From: Archangium gephyra
GTDB taxonomy: Bacteria; Myxococcota; Myxococcia; Myxococcales; Myxococcaceae
Assembly: GCF_001027285.1 (NCBI RefSeq)
Contig: NZ_CP011509.1
Location: 2,860,501-2,924,500 of the forward strand
Length of the DNA stretch: 64,000 bases
Direction: 5' to 3'
Shown: piece after piece, positions 10,873 through 19,006 of the stretch
Numbering within the stretch: position 1 is the first letter of the stretch
How the letters are laid out: each line of letters begins with the position of its first letter
Translations under genes and position numbers: made by a program
The notes under the pieces: model-generated
Database searches by the model: none
What the model was told of the DNA's origin: nothing
Seen by the model: only the letters and a program-made list of their open reading frames with translations

Positions 10873-12098
10873 GCGGGGCACCTTTCGACGTGGCGCGCAT
10901 CCGCGCGGACTTCCCCATCCTCCACCAGGAGGTGCGGGGCCGGCCGCTGGTGTACCTGGACAGCGCGGCGACGACGCAGAAGCCCCAGGCCGTCATCGAC
11001 GCGCTGGTGCGCTACTACACGCACGACAACGCCAACGTGCACCGCGGCGTGCACGCGCTCTCCGAGCGCTCCACGCAGGCCTACGAGGGCGCTCGCGAGC
11101 GGATCCGCCGCTTCATCAACGCGCGCGAGACGAAGGAGATCATCTTCGTGCGCGGCTGCACCGAGGCCATCAACCTGGTGGCGCAGACGTTCGGCCGCAC
11201 CCAGGTGGGCCCCGGTGACGAGGTGCTCATCACCGCCATGGAGCACCACTCGGACATCGTCCCCTGGCAGATGCTCTGCCAGCAGGTGGGCGCCACGCTG
11301 AAGATGCTCCCGGTGGACGAGCGGGGAGACCTGCGGCTGGAGCAGCTCGAGGCGAACCTGACGGAGCGCACGCGGCTGCTCGCGGTGACGCACGTGTCCA
11401 ACGCGCTGGGGACGGTGAATCCGGTGCGCGACATCGTCAAGCGGGCCCACGCCAAGGGCGTGCCGGTGTTGGTGGATGGAGCGCAGGCGCTGGCGCACTT
11501 CCGGGTGGACGTGCAGGACCTGGACTGCGACTTCTACACCTTCTCCGGACACAAGATGTTCGGGCCCACGGGCATCGGCGTGCTGTACGGCAAGGCCTCG
11601 GTGCTGGAGTCGATGCCGCCGTGGCAGGGCGGCGGGGACATGATCCTCACCGTGACGATGGAGAAGACGGTCTACAACCGGCTGCCGTACCGCTTCGAGG
11701 CGGGCACTCCGGACATCTCGGGGGCGATCGGCCTGGCGGCGGCGATGGACTACCTGGACGCGGTGGGGCTGGACGCCATCTCGGCGCACGACCAGGAGTT
11801 GCTGGAGTACGGGACGCGGGCGCTGGAGGGCGTGCCGGGGCTGAGGCTGTTCAGCCGGGCGCGGGAGCGCTCCGGGGTGCTGTCCTTCCTCATGGAGGAC
11901 GTGCACGCGCACGACGTGGGCACCATCCTGGACCGAGAGGGCGTGGCCATCCGGGCGGGACACCACTGCGCGCAGCCGCTGCTGTCGTGCTTCGGGGTGG
12001 CGGCCACGGTGCGTGCGTCGCTGGCCCTGTACAACACGCACGAGGACATCGACGCGCTGGTGCGTGGGCTGCACAAGGTGCGGGAGGTGTTCGCGTGA
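10869..12098 (+). CDS. sufS: Cysteine desulfurase SufS (group II)
   Basis: 409 residues. Fold-type I PLP enzyme with the PLP-binding Lys (about residue 229) in TFSGHKMFGPTGIGVLYG and the catalytic Cys (about residue 367) in AGHHCAQPLL, the RxGHHCA form that marks SufS/CsdA rather than IscS. It removes sulfur from cysteine to give an enzyme persulfide that is passed to SufU. The start SGAPFDVARIRADFPIL agrees with the family N-terminus. Embedded by 4-base overlaps between sufD and sufU. Confidence 0.96.
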   Translation: MSGAPFDVARIRADFPILHQEVRGRPLVYLDSAATTQKPQAVIDALVRYYTHDNANVHRGVHALSERSTQAYEGARERIRRFINARETKEIIFVRGCTEAINLVAQTFGRTQVGPGDEVLITAMEHHSDIVPWQMLCQQVGATLKMLPVDERGDLRLEQLEANLTERTRLLAVTHVSNALGTVNPVRDIVKRAHAKGVPVLVDGAQALAHFRVDVQDLDCDFYTFSGHKMFGPTGIGVLYGKASVLESMPPWQGGGDMILTVTMEKTVYNRLPYRFEAGTPDISGAIGLAAAMDYLDAVGLDAISAHDQELLEYGTRALEGVPGLRLFSRARERSGVLSFLMEDVHAHDVGTILDREGVAIRAGHHCAQPLLSCFGVAATVRASLALYNTHEDIDALVRGLHKVREVFA

Positions 12099-12547
12099 GC
12101 TCGGACCTGCAGGACCTGTATCAAGAGGTGGTGCTGGAGCACGGCAAGCGCCCGCGCAACTTCCGCGAGGTGGAGGGCGCCAACCGGCGGGCGGATGGCT
12201 ACAACCCGCTGTGCGGAGACCAGCTCACGGTGACGCTGCGGATGGATGGCGACGTCATCAAGGACGTGGGCTTCGTGGGGCAGGGGTGCGCCATCTCCCG
12301 GGCCTCGGCGTCGCTGATGACGGGGGCGGTGAAGGAGCTGTCCCGGGCGGACGCGGAGCGGCTCTTCGAGCTGGTGCACAAGCTGGTGATGGAGGGGCCC
12401 GAGGGGCTGGACATGGAGGCCCTGGGGAAGCTGGCGGTGCTGTCCGGGGTGAATGAGTTCCCGTCCCGGGTGAAGTGCGCGAGCCTCGCGTGGCATGCGC
12501 TGCGCGCGGCGCTCGAGGGCAAGGAGTCCTCGGTCTCGACGGAGTAG
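12095..12547 (+). CDS. sufU: SufU-type sulfur-transfer / scaffold protein
   Basis: 150 residues from GTG at 12095 overlapping the sufS stop. The U-type fold has the three Cys of the Zn site: NPLCGD, GQGCAISRAS, and Cys in RVKCASLAW, plus the conserved Asp in CGD. The insertion between Cys2 and Cys3 is the SufU signature as opposed to IscU. SufU accepts persulfide sulfur from SufS and stimulates it. The presence of SufU with no sufE or sufA in the operon resembles the Firmicute/Actinobacterial layout. Confidence 0.93.
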   Translation: MSSDLQDLYQEVVLEHGKRPRNFREVEGANRRADGYNPLCGDQLTVTLRMDGDVIKDVGFVGQGCAISRASASLMTGAVKELSRADAERLFELVHKLVMEGPEGLDMEALGKLAVLSGVNEFPSRVKCASLAWHALRAALEGKESSVSTE

Positions 12548-12560
12548 GGAGGAAGCTCGG

Positions 12561-13121
12561 ATGAGAGGTTTGCTGACACCACTCGCGCGCGACTGCGAAG
12601 TGACGATGATTCCCAGCGGGGAGCGGGTGACGGTGCCCGCGGGCACCGAGGTGCGGGTGCTCCAGACGCTCGGCGGCAACGTGACCGTGCAGGGCGACTA
12701 TGGGCAGCTCATGCGCATCGACGAGAAGGACGTCGAAGTGCTGGGCGCCGACTATCTCGCGCAGAACCCGAAGTCCGAGGAGCCCCAGGCGCAGGCCGCG
12801 GAGGGCACCTTCGACGAGGAGCGTGTCTGGGAGCAGCTGCGCACGGTGTATGACCCGGAGATTCCGGTGAACATCGTGGAGCTGGGCCTGGTGTACGCGT
12901 GCAAGGCCACGCCGCTGCCGGAGGGCGGTCACCGGGTGGAGATTCAAATGACGGTGACGGCCCCGGGGTGTGGCATGGGGCCGGTGCTGGTGGATGACGT
13001 GCGCCAGAAGGTGTCGGGCGTGGCCGGAGTGAAGGAGGCGGACGTCCAGCTGGTGTGGGAGCCGCCCTGGGATCAGAGCCGCATGTCGGACGTGGCGCGG
13101 CTCCAGCTCGGCTGGATGTAG
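12561..13121 (+). CDS. sufT: SufT, MIP18-family Fe-S assembly/maturation protein
   Basis: 186 residues, ATG at 12561 with GGGAGGAAG upstream. An N-terminal half of about 70 residues with VTMIPSGERVTVPAGTEV, the SufT-specific extension, is followed by a MIP18/DUF59 domain: YDPEIPVNIVELGLVY and VTAPGCGMGPVLVDDV, where the Cys is the conserved cluster-handling residue. SufT proteins help deliver or mature Fe-S clusters. Last gene of the suf operon, 13 bases after sufU, and followed by a hairpin repeat. Confidence 0.92.
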   Translation: MRGLLTPLARDCEVTMIPSGERVTVPAGTEVRVLQTLGGNVTVQGDYGQLMRIDEKDVEVLGADYLAQNPKSEEPQAQAAEGTFDEERVWEQLRTVYDPEIPVNIVELGLVYACKATPLPEGGHRVEIQMTVTAPGCGMGPVLVDDVRQKVSGVAGVKEADVQLVWEPPWDQSRMSDVARLQLGWM

Positions 13122-13134
13122 CCCCGTGCATATC

Positions 13135-13168
13135 CCCTCTCCCTCTGGGAGAGGGTTAGGGTGAGGGT
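13135..13168 (+). repeat. REP-like hairpin element, copy 2
   Basis: CCCTCTCCC (13135-13143), TCT loop, GGGAGAGGG (13147-13155), then TTAGGGTGAGGGT. It stands directly after the suf operon and may also serve as its transcription end, though no T-run follows. Confidence 0.65.
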
Positions 13169-13204
13169 CTGAATCAGGCCCGCACCGGGCCGTCAGGAGG
13201 GGAT

Positions 13205-13744
13205 ATGCGCAAGCCAGTCTGGAGTGGTCTCGTTCTCTGTGCCCTGCTCGGCTGCACCGGGCCGAAGTCCTCGACGGGAGGGGAGGAGCCCCAACCCCCG
13301 CCTGCCCCCGCCGAGAGCCCCACGGAAGCGCCGGTGGAGGCTCCGCCGGGTGAGCCGAAAGCTCCCGCCGCCCCGGACTCCGCGCCGCGGCCGCTCCAGG
13401 TGACGGCGTCCCCGGCGCCCAAGGACGACATCGTCCTCAAGAGCGTCGAGCTCCAGGGCGACACGCTGGTGGTGAGGGTGATGCACTCGGGCGGCTGCAA
13501 GCCGCACACGTACGAGCTGCTCTGGAATGGCGGCTTCCAGAAGTCCGCGGCGGGCGACGCTCGAGCGGAGCTGGTGCTGGCCCACACCGCGAACGGGGAC
13601 TCCTGCGAGGCGCTGCTGAACCGGACCGCGAGCTTCGAGCTCGGCCCGCTCAAGCAGCGCTGGCGCGAGCAGAACAAGGGCGAGCACGGCGCCGTCGAGC
13701 TGCGCTTCACCGGCTCGCAGATCACCGGCCGCTACACGTTCTGA
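13205..13744 (+). CDS. Hypothetical lipoprotein
   Basis: 179 residues. Signal MRKPVWSGLVLCALLGC with lipobox LLGC; then a roughly 45-residue Pro/Glu/Ala-rich linker. The globular C-terminal half contains VRVMHSGGCKPHTYELLWNGG, a Cys in GDSCEALLNR and ends ITGRYTF. The two Cys may form a disulfide. Not recognised beyond resemblance to small myxobacterial lipoproteins with a beta-sandwich. Separated from carF by a shared terminator hairpin. Confidence 0.8.
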   Translation: MRKPVWSGLVLCALLGCTGPKSSTGGEEPQPPPAPAESPTEAPVEAPPGEPKAPAAPDSAPRPLQVTASPAPKDDIVLKSVELQGDTLVVRVMHSGGCKPHTYELLWNGGFQKSAAGDARAELVLAHTANGDSCEALLNRTASFELGPLKQRWREQNKGEHGAVELRFTGSQITGRYTF

Positions 13745-13746
13745 GC

Positions 13747-13769
13747 GGGACCGGCACGGGGCCGGTCCC
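13747..13769. terminator. Bidirectional terminator hairpin
   Basis: Perfect 9-bp stem GGGACCGGC / GCCGGTCCC with a 5-base loop, located 2 bases after the lipoprotein stop and 9 bases from the end of the convergent carF-like gene. Stable and GC-rich, without a clear T-run, as is usual in such genomes. Confidence 0.6.
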
Positions 13770-13778
13770 ACTGCGGGC

Positions 13779-14531
13779 TCACGGCGTCGCGAGGTCCGGC
13801 GCCGGGGTGCTCTCCGGGGCCTCCGGGGTGACGGCGGGGAGGTTCATCGTCTCCTCGCGCGGCTGCAGCCCGGTGACGGCGGTGATGAGCTTCTCCATGC
13901 CATCGAAGAAGCCGATGGCCTCCAGCGGCCGGTTGAGCCACCCGGTGGTGATGCAGTAGTGGCTCGTGTGGGGCGCGGTGTGGTGCACGTCATGGTGCTC
14001 GCGGCCGAGGATGATGCCCCGCTCCTGCAGCCAGGACACCAGGGGCGAGACGTTCTGCATGTGCGACCACTTGTGGAACTGGTTGGTCCCGAAGACGCCC
14101 AGGCACAGCATCAGCACGAAGGTGAGCGCGGACGAGGCCCACGGCGCCTCCGGGCCCGAGGGCAGCAGCAGCGCGAGCGCCAGCACCGGCACGCTCACCA
14201 GGCAGTTGTGGCCGTTGGTGGCCACGAAGCCATGGCGGGTGATGTCGAGCGGATCCTCGTGGTGGACGCGGAAGGGGGTGACGAAGGTCTTCCCCAGCAC
14301 CGGCGTGGTCCGGGCGAACCACGTGTCGAACAGCCAGTGCACCAGGCCGGAGACGAGGTCGGCCGTCACGAAGCCCAGCACCGCGCTCACCGCGATCATC
14401 ACCACCGTCTGCGAGCCGGCCGCTTGCAGCACGCGGCGCGCCAGCAGGGCGCACAGGACGAAGAAGAGGACGACGCCGAGCTTTTCCTGCCACTGGGCGG
14501 GGCGGGCTTGGGTGGACGTGGCGACGGACAT
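13779..14531 (-). CDS. carF: CarF/TMEM189-type plasmanylethanolamine desaturase
   Basis: 250 residues, membrane protein with about four hydrophobic segments. It has the His-rich iron-binding pattern of the CarF/Kua/TMEM189 lipid desaturase family: GLVHWLFDTW, FRVHHEDPLDITRHGF, NGHNC, NQFHKWSHM and REHHDVHHTAPHTSHYC. Known: M. xanthus CarF introduces the vinyl-ether double bond that makes plasmalogens and is required for light-induced (singlet-oxygen) carotenoid synthesis; TMEM189/PEDS1 is the animal equivalent. Here it stands alone between convergent and divergent neighbours, with no carotenoid genes in view. Whether it is the orthologue or a paralogue cannot be told from sequence alone. Confidence 0.9.
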   Translation of the reverse strand: MSVATSTQARPAQWQEKLGVVLFFVLCALLARRVLQAAGSQTVVMIAVSAVLGFVTADLVSGLVHWLFDTWFARTTPVLGKTFVTPFRVHHEDPLDITRHGFVATNGHNCLVSVPVLALALLLPSGPEAPWASSALTFVLMLCLGVFGTNQFHKWSHMQNVSPLVSWLQERGIILGREHHDVHHTAPHTSHYCITTGWLNRPLEAIGFFDGMEKLITAVTGLQPREETMNLPAVTPEAPESTPAPDLATP

Positions 14532-14676
14532 GCGGGCTTCCCGGGATGGAGTGGAGGCCAGGTCCCGGAGTGGGTCCTGCCCTGAATGTTGGCCAGCCTA
14601 CACCATCAGTGGACCCGCCGCGCCCGCCGTCTGGCCGCTCGCAGAGGTCACAAGGGCGTGTCGTACACCTGTGGCC

Positions 14677-15456
14677 ATGAGCGTCCGCATCGAGAAGCAG
14701 GGTTCCGTCACCACCGTCATCCTCCACCGCCCCGAGGTGCGCAATGCCGTGGACGGGCCCACGGCCGAGGCGCTCGCGGCGGCCTTCCGGGAGTTCGAGG
14801 CGGATGACGAGGCCCGGGCCGCTGTCCTGGTGGGCGAGGGAGGCACCTTCTGCGCGGGAGCGGACCTGAAGGCGGTGGCCGAGGGGCGGCTGCCGCACCT
14901 GGCGCCAGAAGGGGATGGGCCGATGGGGCCCTCGCGGATGCTGCTGAGCAAGCCGGTCATCGCCGCCATCTCCGGCCATGCCGTCGCGGGAGGGCTGGAG
15001 CTGGCGCTCTGGTGTGACCTCCGCGTGGCCGAGGAGGACGCCGTGCTGGGCGTGTTCTGCCGCCGCTGGGGTGTGCCGCTCATCGACGGGGGCACGGTGC
15101 GGCTGCCCCGGTTGATTGGCCTGTCGCGCGCGTTGGACCTCATCCTCACGGGCCGGCCGGTGCCGGCGCAGGAGGCGCTGGGCATGGGGCTCGTCAACCG
15201 CGTGGTGCCGCGGGGTGGTGCGCGCGCGGCCGCCGAGCAGTTGGCCCGCGAGCTCGCCGCCTTCCCCCAGGCCTGCATGAACGCGGACCGGCGCTCGGCG
15301 TACGAACAGGCCGGGCTCCCGCTGGAGCAGGCGCTGCTCCAGGAGTTCCAGCGGGGCGTGCAGGTGCTCGAGAAGGAGTCGCTGACGGGCGCGAAGCGCT
15401 TCGCGGATGGCGCCGGCCGGCACGGCTCGTTCGAGGCTGGAAACATCAAAAGTTGA
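14677..15456 (+). CDS. Enoyl-CoA hydratase/isomerase family protein (crotonase fold)
   Basis: 259 residues. Crotonase marks: HRPEVRNAVDG at the N-terminus, the oxyanion-hole segments TFCAGADLKAVAEG and SGHAVAGGLELALWCDLRVA, then FCRRWGVPLIDGGTVRLPRLIG. In hydratases the second segment carries Glu at two positions; here one is replaced (VPLIDGGTVRL), so dehydratase activity is uncertain and another crotonase chemistry is possible. Soluble, probably fatty-acid or CoA-ester metabolism. ATG at 14677; divergent from carF. Confidence 0.85.
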   Translation: MSVRIEKQGSVTTVILHRPEVRNAVDGPTAEALAAAFREFEADDEARAAVLVGEGGTFCAGADLKAVAEGRLPHLAPEGDGPMGPSRMLLSKPVIAAISGHAVAGGLELALWCDLRVAEEDAVLGVFCRRWGVPLIDGGTVRLPRLIGLSRALDLILTGRPVPAQEALGMGLVNRVVPRGGARAAAEQLARELAAFPQACMNADRRSAYEQAGLPLEQALLQEFQRGVQVLEKESLTGAKRFADGAGRHGSFEAGNIKS

Positions 15457-15574
15457 AAGCTGGTTCAGTTTTCAGCCGGTTTTGACGCGTCGCGGCTTGA
15501 GCTGGGACAGGCAGTGAAAGTCTGTTCTCCGCGCGAGGCCGCCCCCCTACCCCCATGGCGGCCCCGGAGGCCCC

Positions 15575-17473
15575 ATGTCTGGTCGAAGCACGCGTCGTTT
15601 CTCGTCGTTCACGTCATCTCGAGGGATGCGCTTCGCGGCGCTCCTGCTCACCACCGCCGCGGGCTGTGGTCCGCTCGAGGCAGGCGCTCCCGAGGAGCAG
15701 TCCGCCCCCTCCGCCTCCGATGTGGCGCAGGTGGAGAGCGAGCTCACGCAGGTCACGGGTTTTGGCACCAACCCGGGCAACCTGCTGATGTACCGGCACG
15801 TACCGGCCAGCATGCCGGCGAGCGCGCCGCTGGTGGTGGTGCTGCACGGCTGTACGCAGACGGCCGCGGCCATGGAGAACACCGGCTGGACGGCGGCGGC
15901 GAACGTCTACAAGTTCTACGTCGTCTACGCGCAGCAGCAGAGCGGCAACAACTCCAGCAGCTGCTTCAACTGGTTCGAGCCGGGTGACATCGCGCGGGGC
16001 GCGGGTGAGGCGCTCTCCCTCAAGCAGATGGTGGACGCCATGAAGTCCGCCTACTCCATCGACTCGACGCGCGTGTTCATCACGGGTTTCTCGGGCGGTG
16101 GGTACATGGTGCCCGTCATGCTCGCCACCTACCCGGACGTCTTCTCCGCGGGTGCCGTCAACGCGGGCGGGCCCTACAAGTGCGCCACCTCGATGAACGA
16201 GGCCTTCACCTGTATGAGCCCGGGCATCGACAAGACGCCCACCGCCTGGGGAGACCTCGTGCGCGGCGCCTACTCCGGCTACACGGGCGCCCGTCCCCGC
16301 GTGTCCATCTGGCACGGCACGAGCGACTTCACGGTGAAGAACTCCAACGCGACCGAGGCGATGGAGCAGTGGACCAACGTGCACGGCATCGACCAGACGG
16401 CGGACTTCACCGAGACGGTCGCGGGCTTCCCCCACAAGGAGTACCGCAACAGCGCGGGCACGACGCTCGTGGAGACCTATGACCTGACGGGCATGGGCCA
16501 CGCGGTGGCGATCGATCCGCAGTACAGCTTCCCGGGCAGCACCTCCGTGTGCGGCGCCACGGGCTCGTACCTGTCCGACGTGAACCTCTGCGCCTCGTAC
16601 TACCAGGCGAAGTTCTTCGGGCTCACGGGCGGTGGCGGCGGCACGGGCGACACCACCCCGCCCACGGTGAACCTGACGGCGCCGGCCAACGGCGCCACGG
16701 TGAGCGGCTCCGTCACCCTCACCGCGAGCGCCTCGGACGCGGTGGGCGTCACCCGGGTGGAGTTCTACGTGGATGGCGCCCTGGCCGGCTCCGACAGCGC
16801 CGCCCCCTACGAGCTGGCCTGGAGCAGCACCAGCGTGGCCAACGGCTCCCACTCGCTCAGCGCCAAGGCCTTCGACGCCGCGGGCAACTCGGCCACCGAC
16901 GCGGACACGTCCGTCACGGTGAGCAACAGCGGCACGAGCACGCCGGTGACGGTGAGCTTCACCAGCGTCGCCGCGGACGATGGCTACATCAAGGCCAACT
17001 CGGACGGCAGCCTGCCGGCGCTCGGGACGCTCACGGGCCTGGCGCTCGGGCGCGGCACGGACGCCAAGTTCAACCGCTCCTTCCTCTCCTTCGACACCTC
17101 CGGCCTGCCGGACGGCGCCACCATCACCCGCGCCTACCTCACCGTCGCCTACTCGTCCGGCTCGGGTGACCCGTGGGCGAGCCCCGCTGGCAACACGCTC
17201 GTCCTCGACGTGAAGACGGGCACCTTCAACGCCGCCGCGACCGAGACGGCCGACTGGGGCGTCGCCGCCAACGCGAGCGCCGTGGCGAGCATCCCGAAGT
17301 TCACTCTGGGTACGACGAACTCGGCGGATTTCGCCAGTGCGGGCCTCGTGGCCATCAACAAGACGGGGAAGACCCAGCTGCGGCTGCGCTTCACCCAGGA
17401 CCAGGCGGCCACGGCCTACCTGTTCGTCCAGGATGGGGCGAACGCCAAGCTTACCGTCGTCTACACGCCATAG
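15575..17473 (+). CDS. Secreted PHB-depolymerase-type esterase with Ig-like and C-terminal beta domain
   Basis: 632 residues, ATG at 15575 with GGAGG just upstream (an internal ATG at 15626 would also keep the signal). The leader ends at lipobox TTAAGC. Residues about 60-350 are an alpha/beta-hydrolase of the poly(3-hydroxybutyrate) depolymerase / LpqC esterase family: VVLHGCTQTAAAM oxyanion segment, nucleophile Ser about 173 in GFSGGG, catalytic His in GMGHAVAIDP. A GGGGGTGD linker leads to an Ig-like Big_9 domain (TPPTVNLTAPANGATVSGSV), then a C-terminal beta-sandwich of the CBM96/DNRLRE-like type (RSFLSFDTSGLPDGATITRA). Likely an extracellular or surface esterase acting on polymers such as PHB, xylan esters or feruloyl esters; substrate open. 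Confidence 0.88.
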   Translation: MSGRSTRRFSSFTSSRGMRFAALLLTTAAGCGPLEAGAPEEQSAPSASDVAQVESELTQVTGFGTNPGNLLMYRHVPASMPASAPLVVVLHGCTQTAAAMENTGWTAAANVYKFYVVYAQQQSGNNSSSCFNWFEPGDIARGAGEALSLKQMVDAMKSAYSIDSTRVFITGFSGGGYMVPVMLATYPDVFSAGAVNAGGPYKCATSMNEAFTCMSPGIDKTPTAWGDLVRGAYSGYTGARPRVSIWHGTSDFTVKNSNATEAMEQWTNVHGIDQTADFTETVAGFPHKEYRNSAGTTLVETYDLTGMGHAVAIDPQYSFPGSTSVCGATGSYLSDVNLCASYYQAKFFGLTGGGGGTGDTTPPTVNLTAPANGATVSGSVTLTASASDAVGVTRVEFYVDGALAGSDSAAPYELAWSSTSVANGSHSLSAKAFDAAGNSATDADTSVTVSNSGTSTPVTVSFTSVAADDGYIKANSDGSLPALGTLTGLALGRGTDAKFNRSFLSFDTSGLPDGATITRAYLTVAYSSGSGDPWASPAGNTLVLDVKTGTFNAAATETADWGVAANASAVASIPKFTLGTTNSADFASAGLVAINKTGKTQLRLRFTQDQAATAYLFVQDGANAKLTVVYTP

Positions 17474-17495
17474 TCGCGGGTTTAAAGGGCGGGAA

Positions 17496-17527
17496 GGCCG
17501 TGGGGGTGTTAGTGTGACCCCACGGCC
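17496..17527. terminator. 10-bp perfect hairpin after the esterase gene, in front of infC
   Basis: GGCCGTGGGG (17496-17505) pairs with CCCCACGGCC (17518-17527) around a 12-base loop. It can end the esterase transcript or be part of the infC leader; no T-run follows. The remaining roughly 197 bases up to infC hold no gene I can support. Confidence 0.45.
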
Positions 17528-17724
17528 ATGGGCATGAAGCAAGGCCCGTTCGTACGCCTCCTCTCCCTCTGGGCGGGGGGGCGCTTCGAGGCACTCCCGC
17601 TTTGGGGGGGGTTGCCAGCCAGGTGGGTCGCCTGCCGTCCACGTCCCGCTGCATGCCGTACCGTAGCTGCCTGCCCCATCTTCACAGGGCGTAGGCCAGG
17701 AAACCCCTTTCGGAGGAAGCGCAC

Positions 17725-18444
17725 ATCATTCGCGAACAGAGAAGTCCTCGCGGCGGAAGCCGCGATCAGAGAACGAATCGCCGTATCCGCGCTCGCGAGG
17801 TCCGCGTCGTGGGGTCCGATGGCGCGCAGCTTGGCGTCATGCCCCTCGAGGCCGCCTTGACGCTGGCGAGAAATGAAGGACTCGACCTCGTCGAGATCAG
17901 CCCCATGGCCCAGCCGCCTGTCTGCAAGGTGATGGACTATGGCAAGTTCAAGTACGAGGAGAAGAAGAAGGCCGCGGAGTCGAAGCGTGCCCAGGTCGTG
18001 GTCCAGCTCAAGGAAGTGAAGCTGCGCCCGAAGACCGAGGAGCACGACTACGAGTTCAAGGTCCGCAACACGCGCCGCTTCATCGAGGACGGCAACAAGG
18101 CCAAGGTCGTCATCCAGTTCCGGGGTCGAGAGATCACCCACAAGGAGCAGGGCACGGCCATCCTCAACGACGTGGCCAACGACCTGAAGGATGTGGCGGT
18201 GGTGGAGATGCCGCCCCGCATGGAAGGGCGCCTGATGTTCATGATTCTCGCGCCCACGCCGAAGGTCGCCCAGAAGGCCCGCGAGCTGGTGCGGCAGGCC
18301 GCTGCCAGCGCCAAGAAGTCTCCTCCGCCGGCGGCGCCCGGTGCCGGAAAGTCGGCGGCTGCCAACGCCGCTGCTGCTCCTGAAGAGGCCTCCGCTGAGG
18401 GCTCGCAGGAAGCCGCCCCTACCCCGGCGGCTCCGGCTTCCTAG
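17725..18444 (+). CDS. infC: Translation initiation factor IF-3, AUC start codon
   Basis: 239 residues. The reading frame has no ATG/GTG/TTG at its proper start; it begins with ATC at 17725, 7 bases after GGAGGA (17712-17717), giving M-I-R-E-Q-R-S. The sequence REQRSPRGGSRDQRTNRRIR continues in frame to the recognisable IF-3 N-domain (LGVMPLEAALTLARNEGLDLVEISP, VCKVMDYGKFKYE), linker (KEVKLRPKTEEHDYEFK) and C-domain (GNKAKVVIQFRGREITH, MEGRLMFMILAP). A 45-residue Ala/Pro-rich tail follows, as in M. xanthus IF-3 (Dsg), which is also known to start at AUC. IF-3 binds the 30S subunit and checks start codons; non-AUG starts allow autorepression. No rpmI/rplT follows. Confidence 0.95.
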   Translation: MIREQRSPRGGSRDQRTNRRIRAREVRVVGSDGAQLGVMPLEAALTLARNEGLDLVEISPMAQPPVCKVMDYGKFKYEEKKKAAESKRAQVVVQLKEVKLRPKTEEHDYEFKVRNTRRFIEDGNKAKVVIQFRGREITHKEQGTAILNDVANDLKDVAVVEMPPRMEGRLMFMILAPTPKVAQKARELVRQAAASAKKSPPPAAPGAGKSAAANAAAAPEEASAEGSQEAAPTPAAPAS

Positions 18445-18457
18445 GCGGAAGCACCCG

Positions 18458-18484
18458 CACGCGGTGGACGCGCTCCACCGCGTG
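18458..18484. terminator. Bidirectional terminator hairpin between infC and the YkgJ-type gene
   Basis: Perfect 11-bp stem CACGCGGTGGA / TCCACCGCGTG with loop CGCGC, 13 bases after the infC stop and 10 bases from the end of the convergent gene. Confidence 0.65.
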
Positions 18485-18494
18485 TGGCGAAGCC

Positions 18495-18995
18495 TCAGCC
18501 CGGGGGCTCGAAGCGCCTCGGGCCACCGTGGAAGTGCTGGTCGAGGAAGGCCTCGGCCCGCTCCCGCGCGGCGCTCGTCCCGGACGAGAAGCCCCCCTCC
18601 TCACCCCAGGCGGCGAAGCGAGCGCGCTCCAACACCGAGGCGGGGCGTGGGTCCGTATCGGGCGCGAGGCCCCGCTCCACGGCCGCGAGCAGGGCGTGCG
18701 CCTGCTCCACCACCTGGAGTGCCTCCTCGAAGGGGACCGTCCCACCGGCCAGGGCGTTGAACAGCCGGCAGGCATAGCGTCGGCAGCCCTCCGGGCGCTC
18801 CAGGTAGATGGAGCACTGACGCCCCTTCAGCGCCGTGCAGCCCTGCCGGAGGGCCGGTGCGCCAGTGGCGAGGGCCACCACCTCGAGCCCGTTCCGCCGG
18901 GCGGCGTCGGCTTCGGCGCGCTCGAGCGGAACGTGGCTGAAGAGGTTGCCGTCACAGCACAGGCCGCAGCGACGGCACAGCTCGGACAGGGACAT
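18495..18995 (-). CDS. YkgJ-family cysteine-cluster protein
   Basis: 166 residues. The N-terminal CRRCGLCCDGN gives the C-x2-C-x2-CC cluster typical of the YkgJ / CxxCxxCC family, with further Cys in QGCTALKGRQCSIYLERPEGCRRYAC, a likely Zn or Fe-S site. The C-terminal half is helical and not conserved in my reading. Function unknown; metal-binding is a family inference. Eleven bases after the large TPR/DUF3857 gene on the same strand, so probably its operon partner. Confidence 0.85.
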   Translation of the reverse strand: MSLSELCRRCGLCCDGNLFSHVPLERAEADAARRNGLEVVALATGAPALRQGCTALKGRQCSIYLERPEGCRRYACRLFNALAGGTVPFEEALQVVEQAHALLAAVERGLAPDTDPRPASVLERARFAAWGEEGGFSSGTSAARERAEAFLDQHFHGGPRRFEPPG

Positions 18996-19006
18996 GGCGC
19001 CCCATC

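Noticed and set aside
17809-18444. GTG start for IF-3 at 17809
   Set aside because: It would drop the conserved N-terminal residues; the in-frame ATC at 17725 has a strong Shine-Dalgarno and matches the M. xanthus N-terminus.
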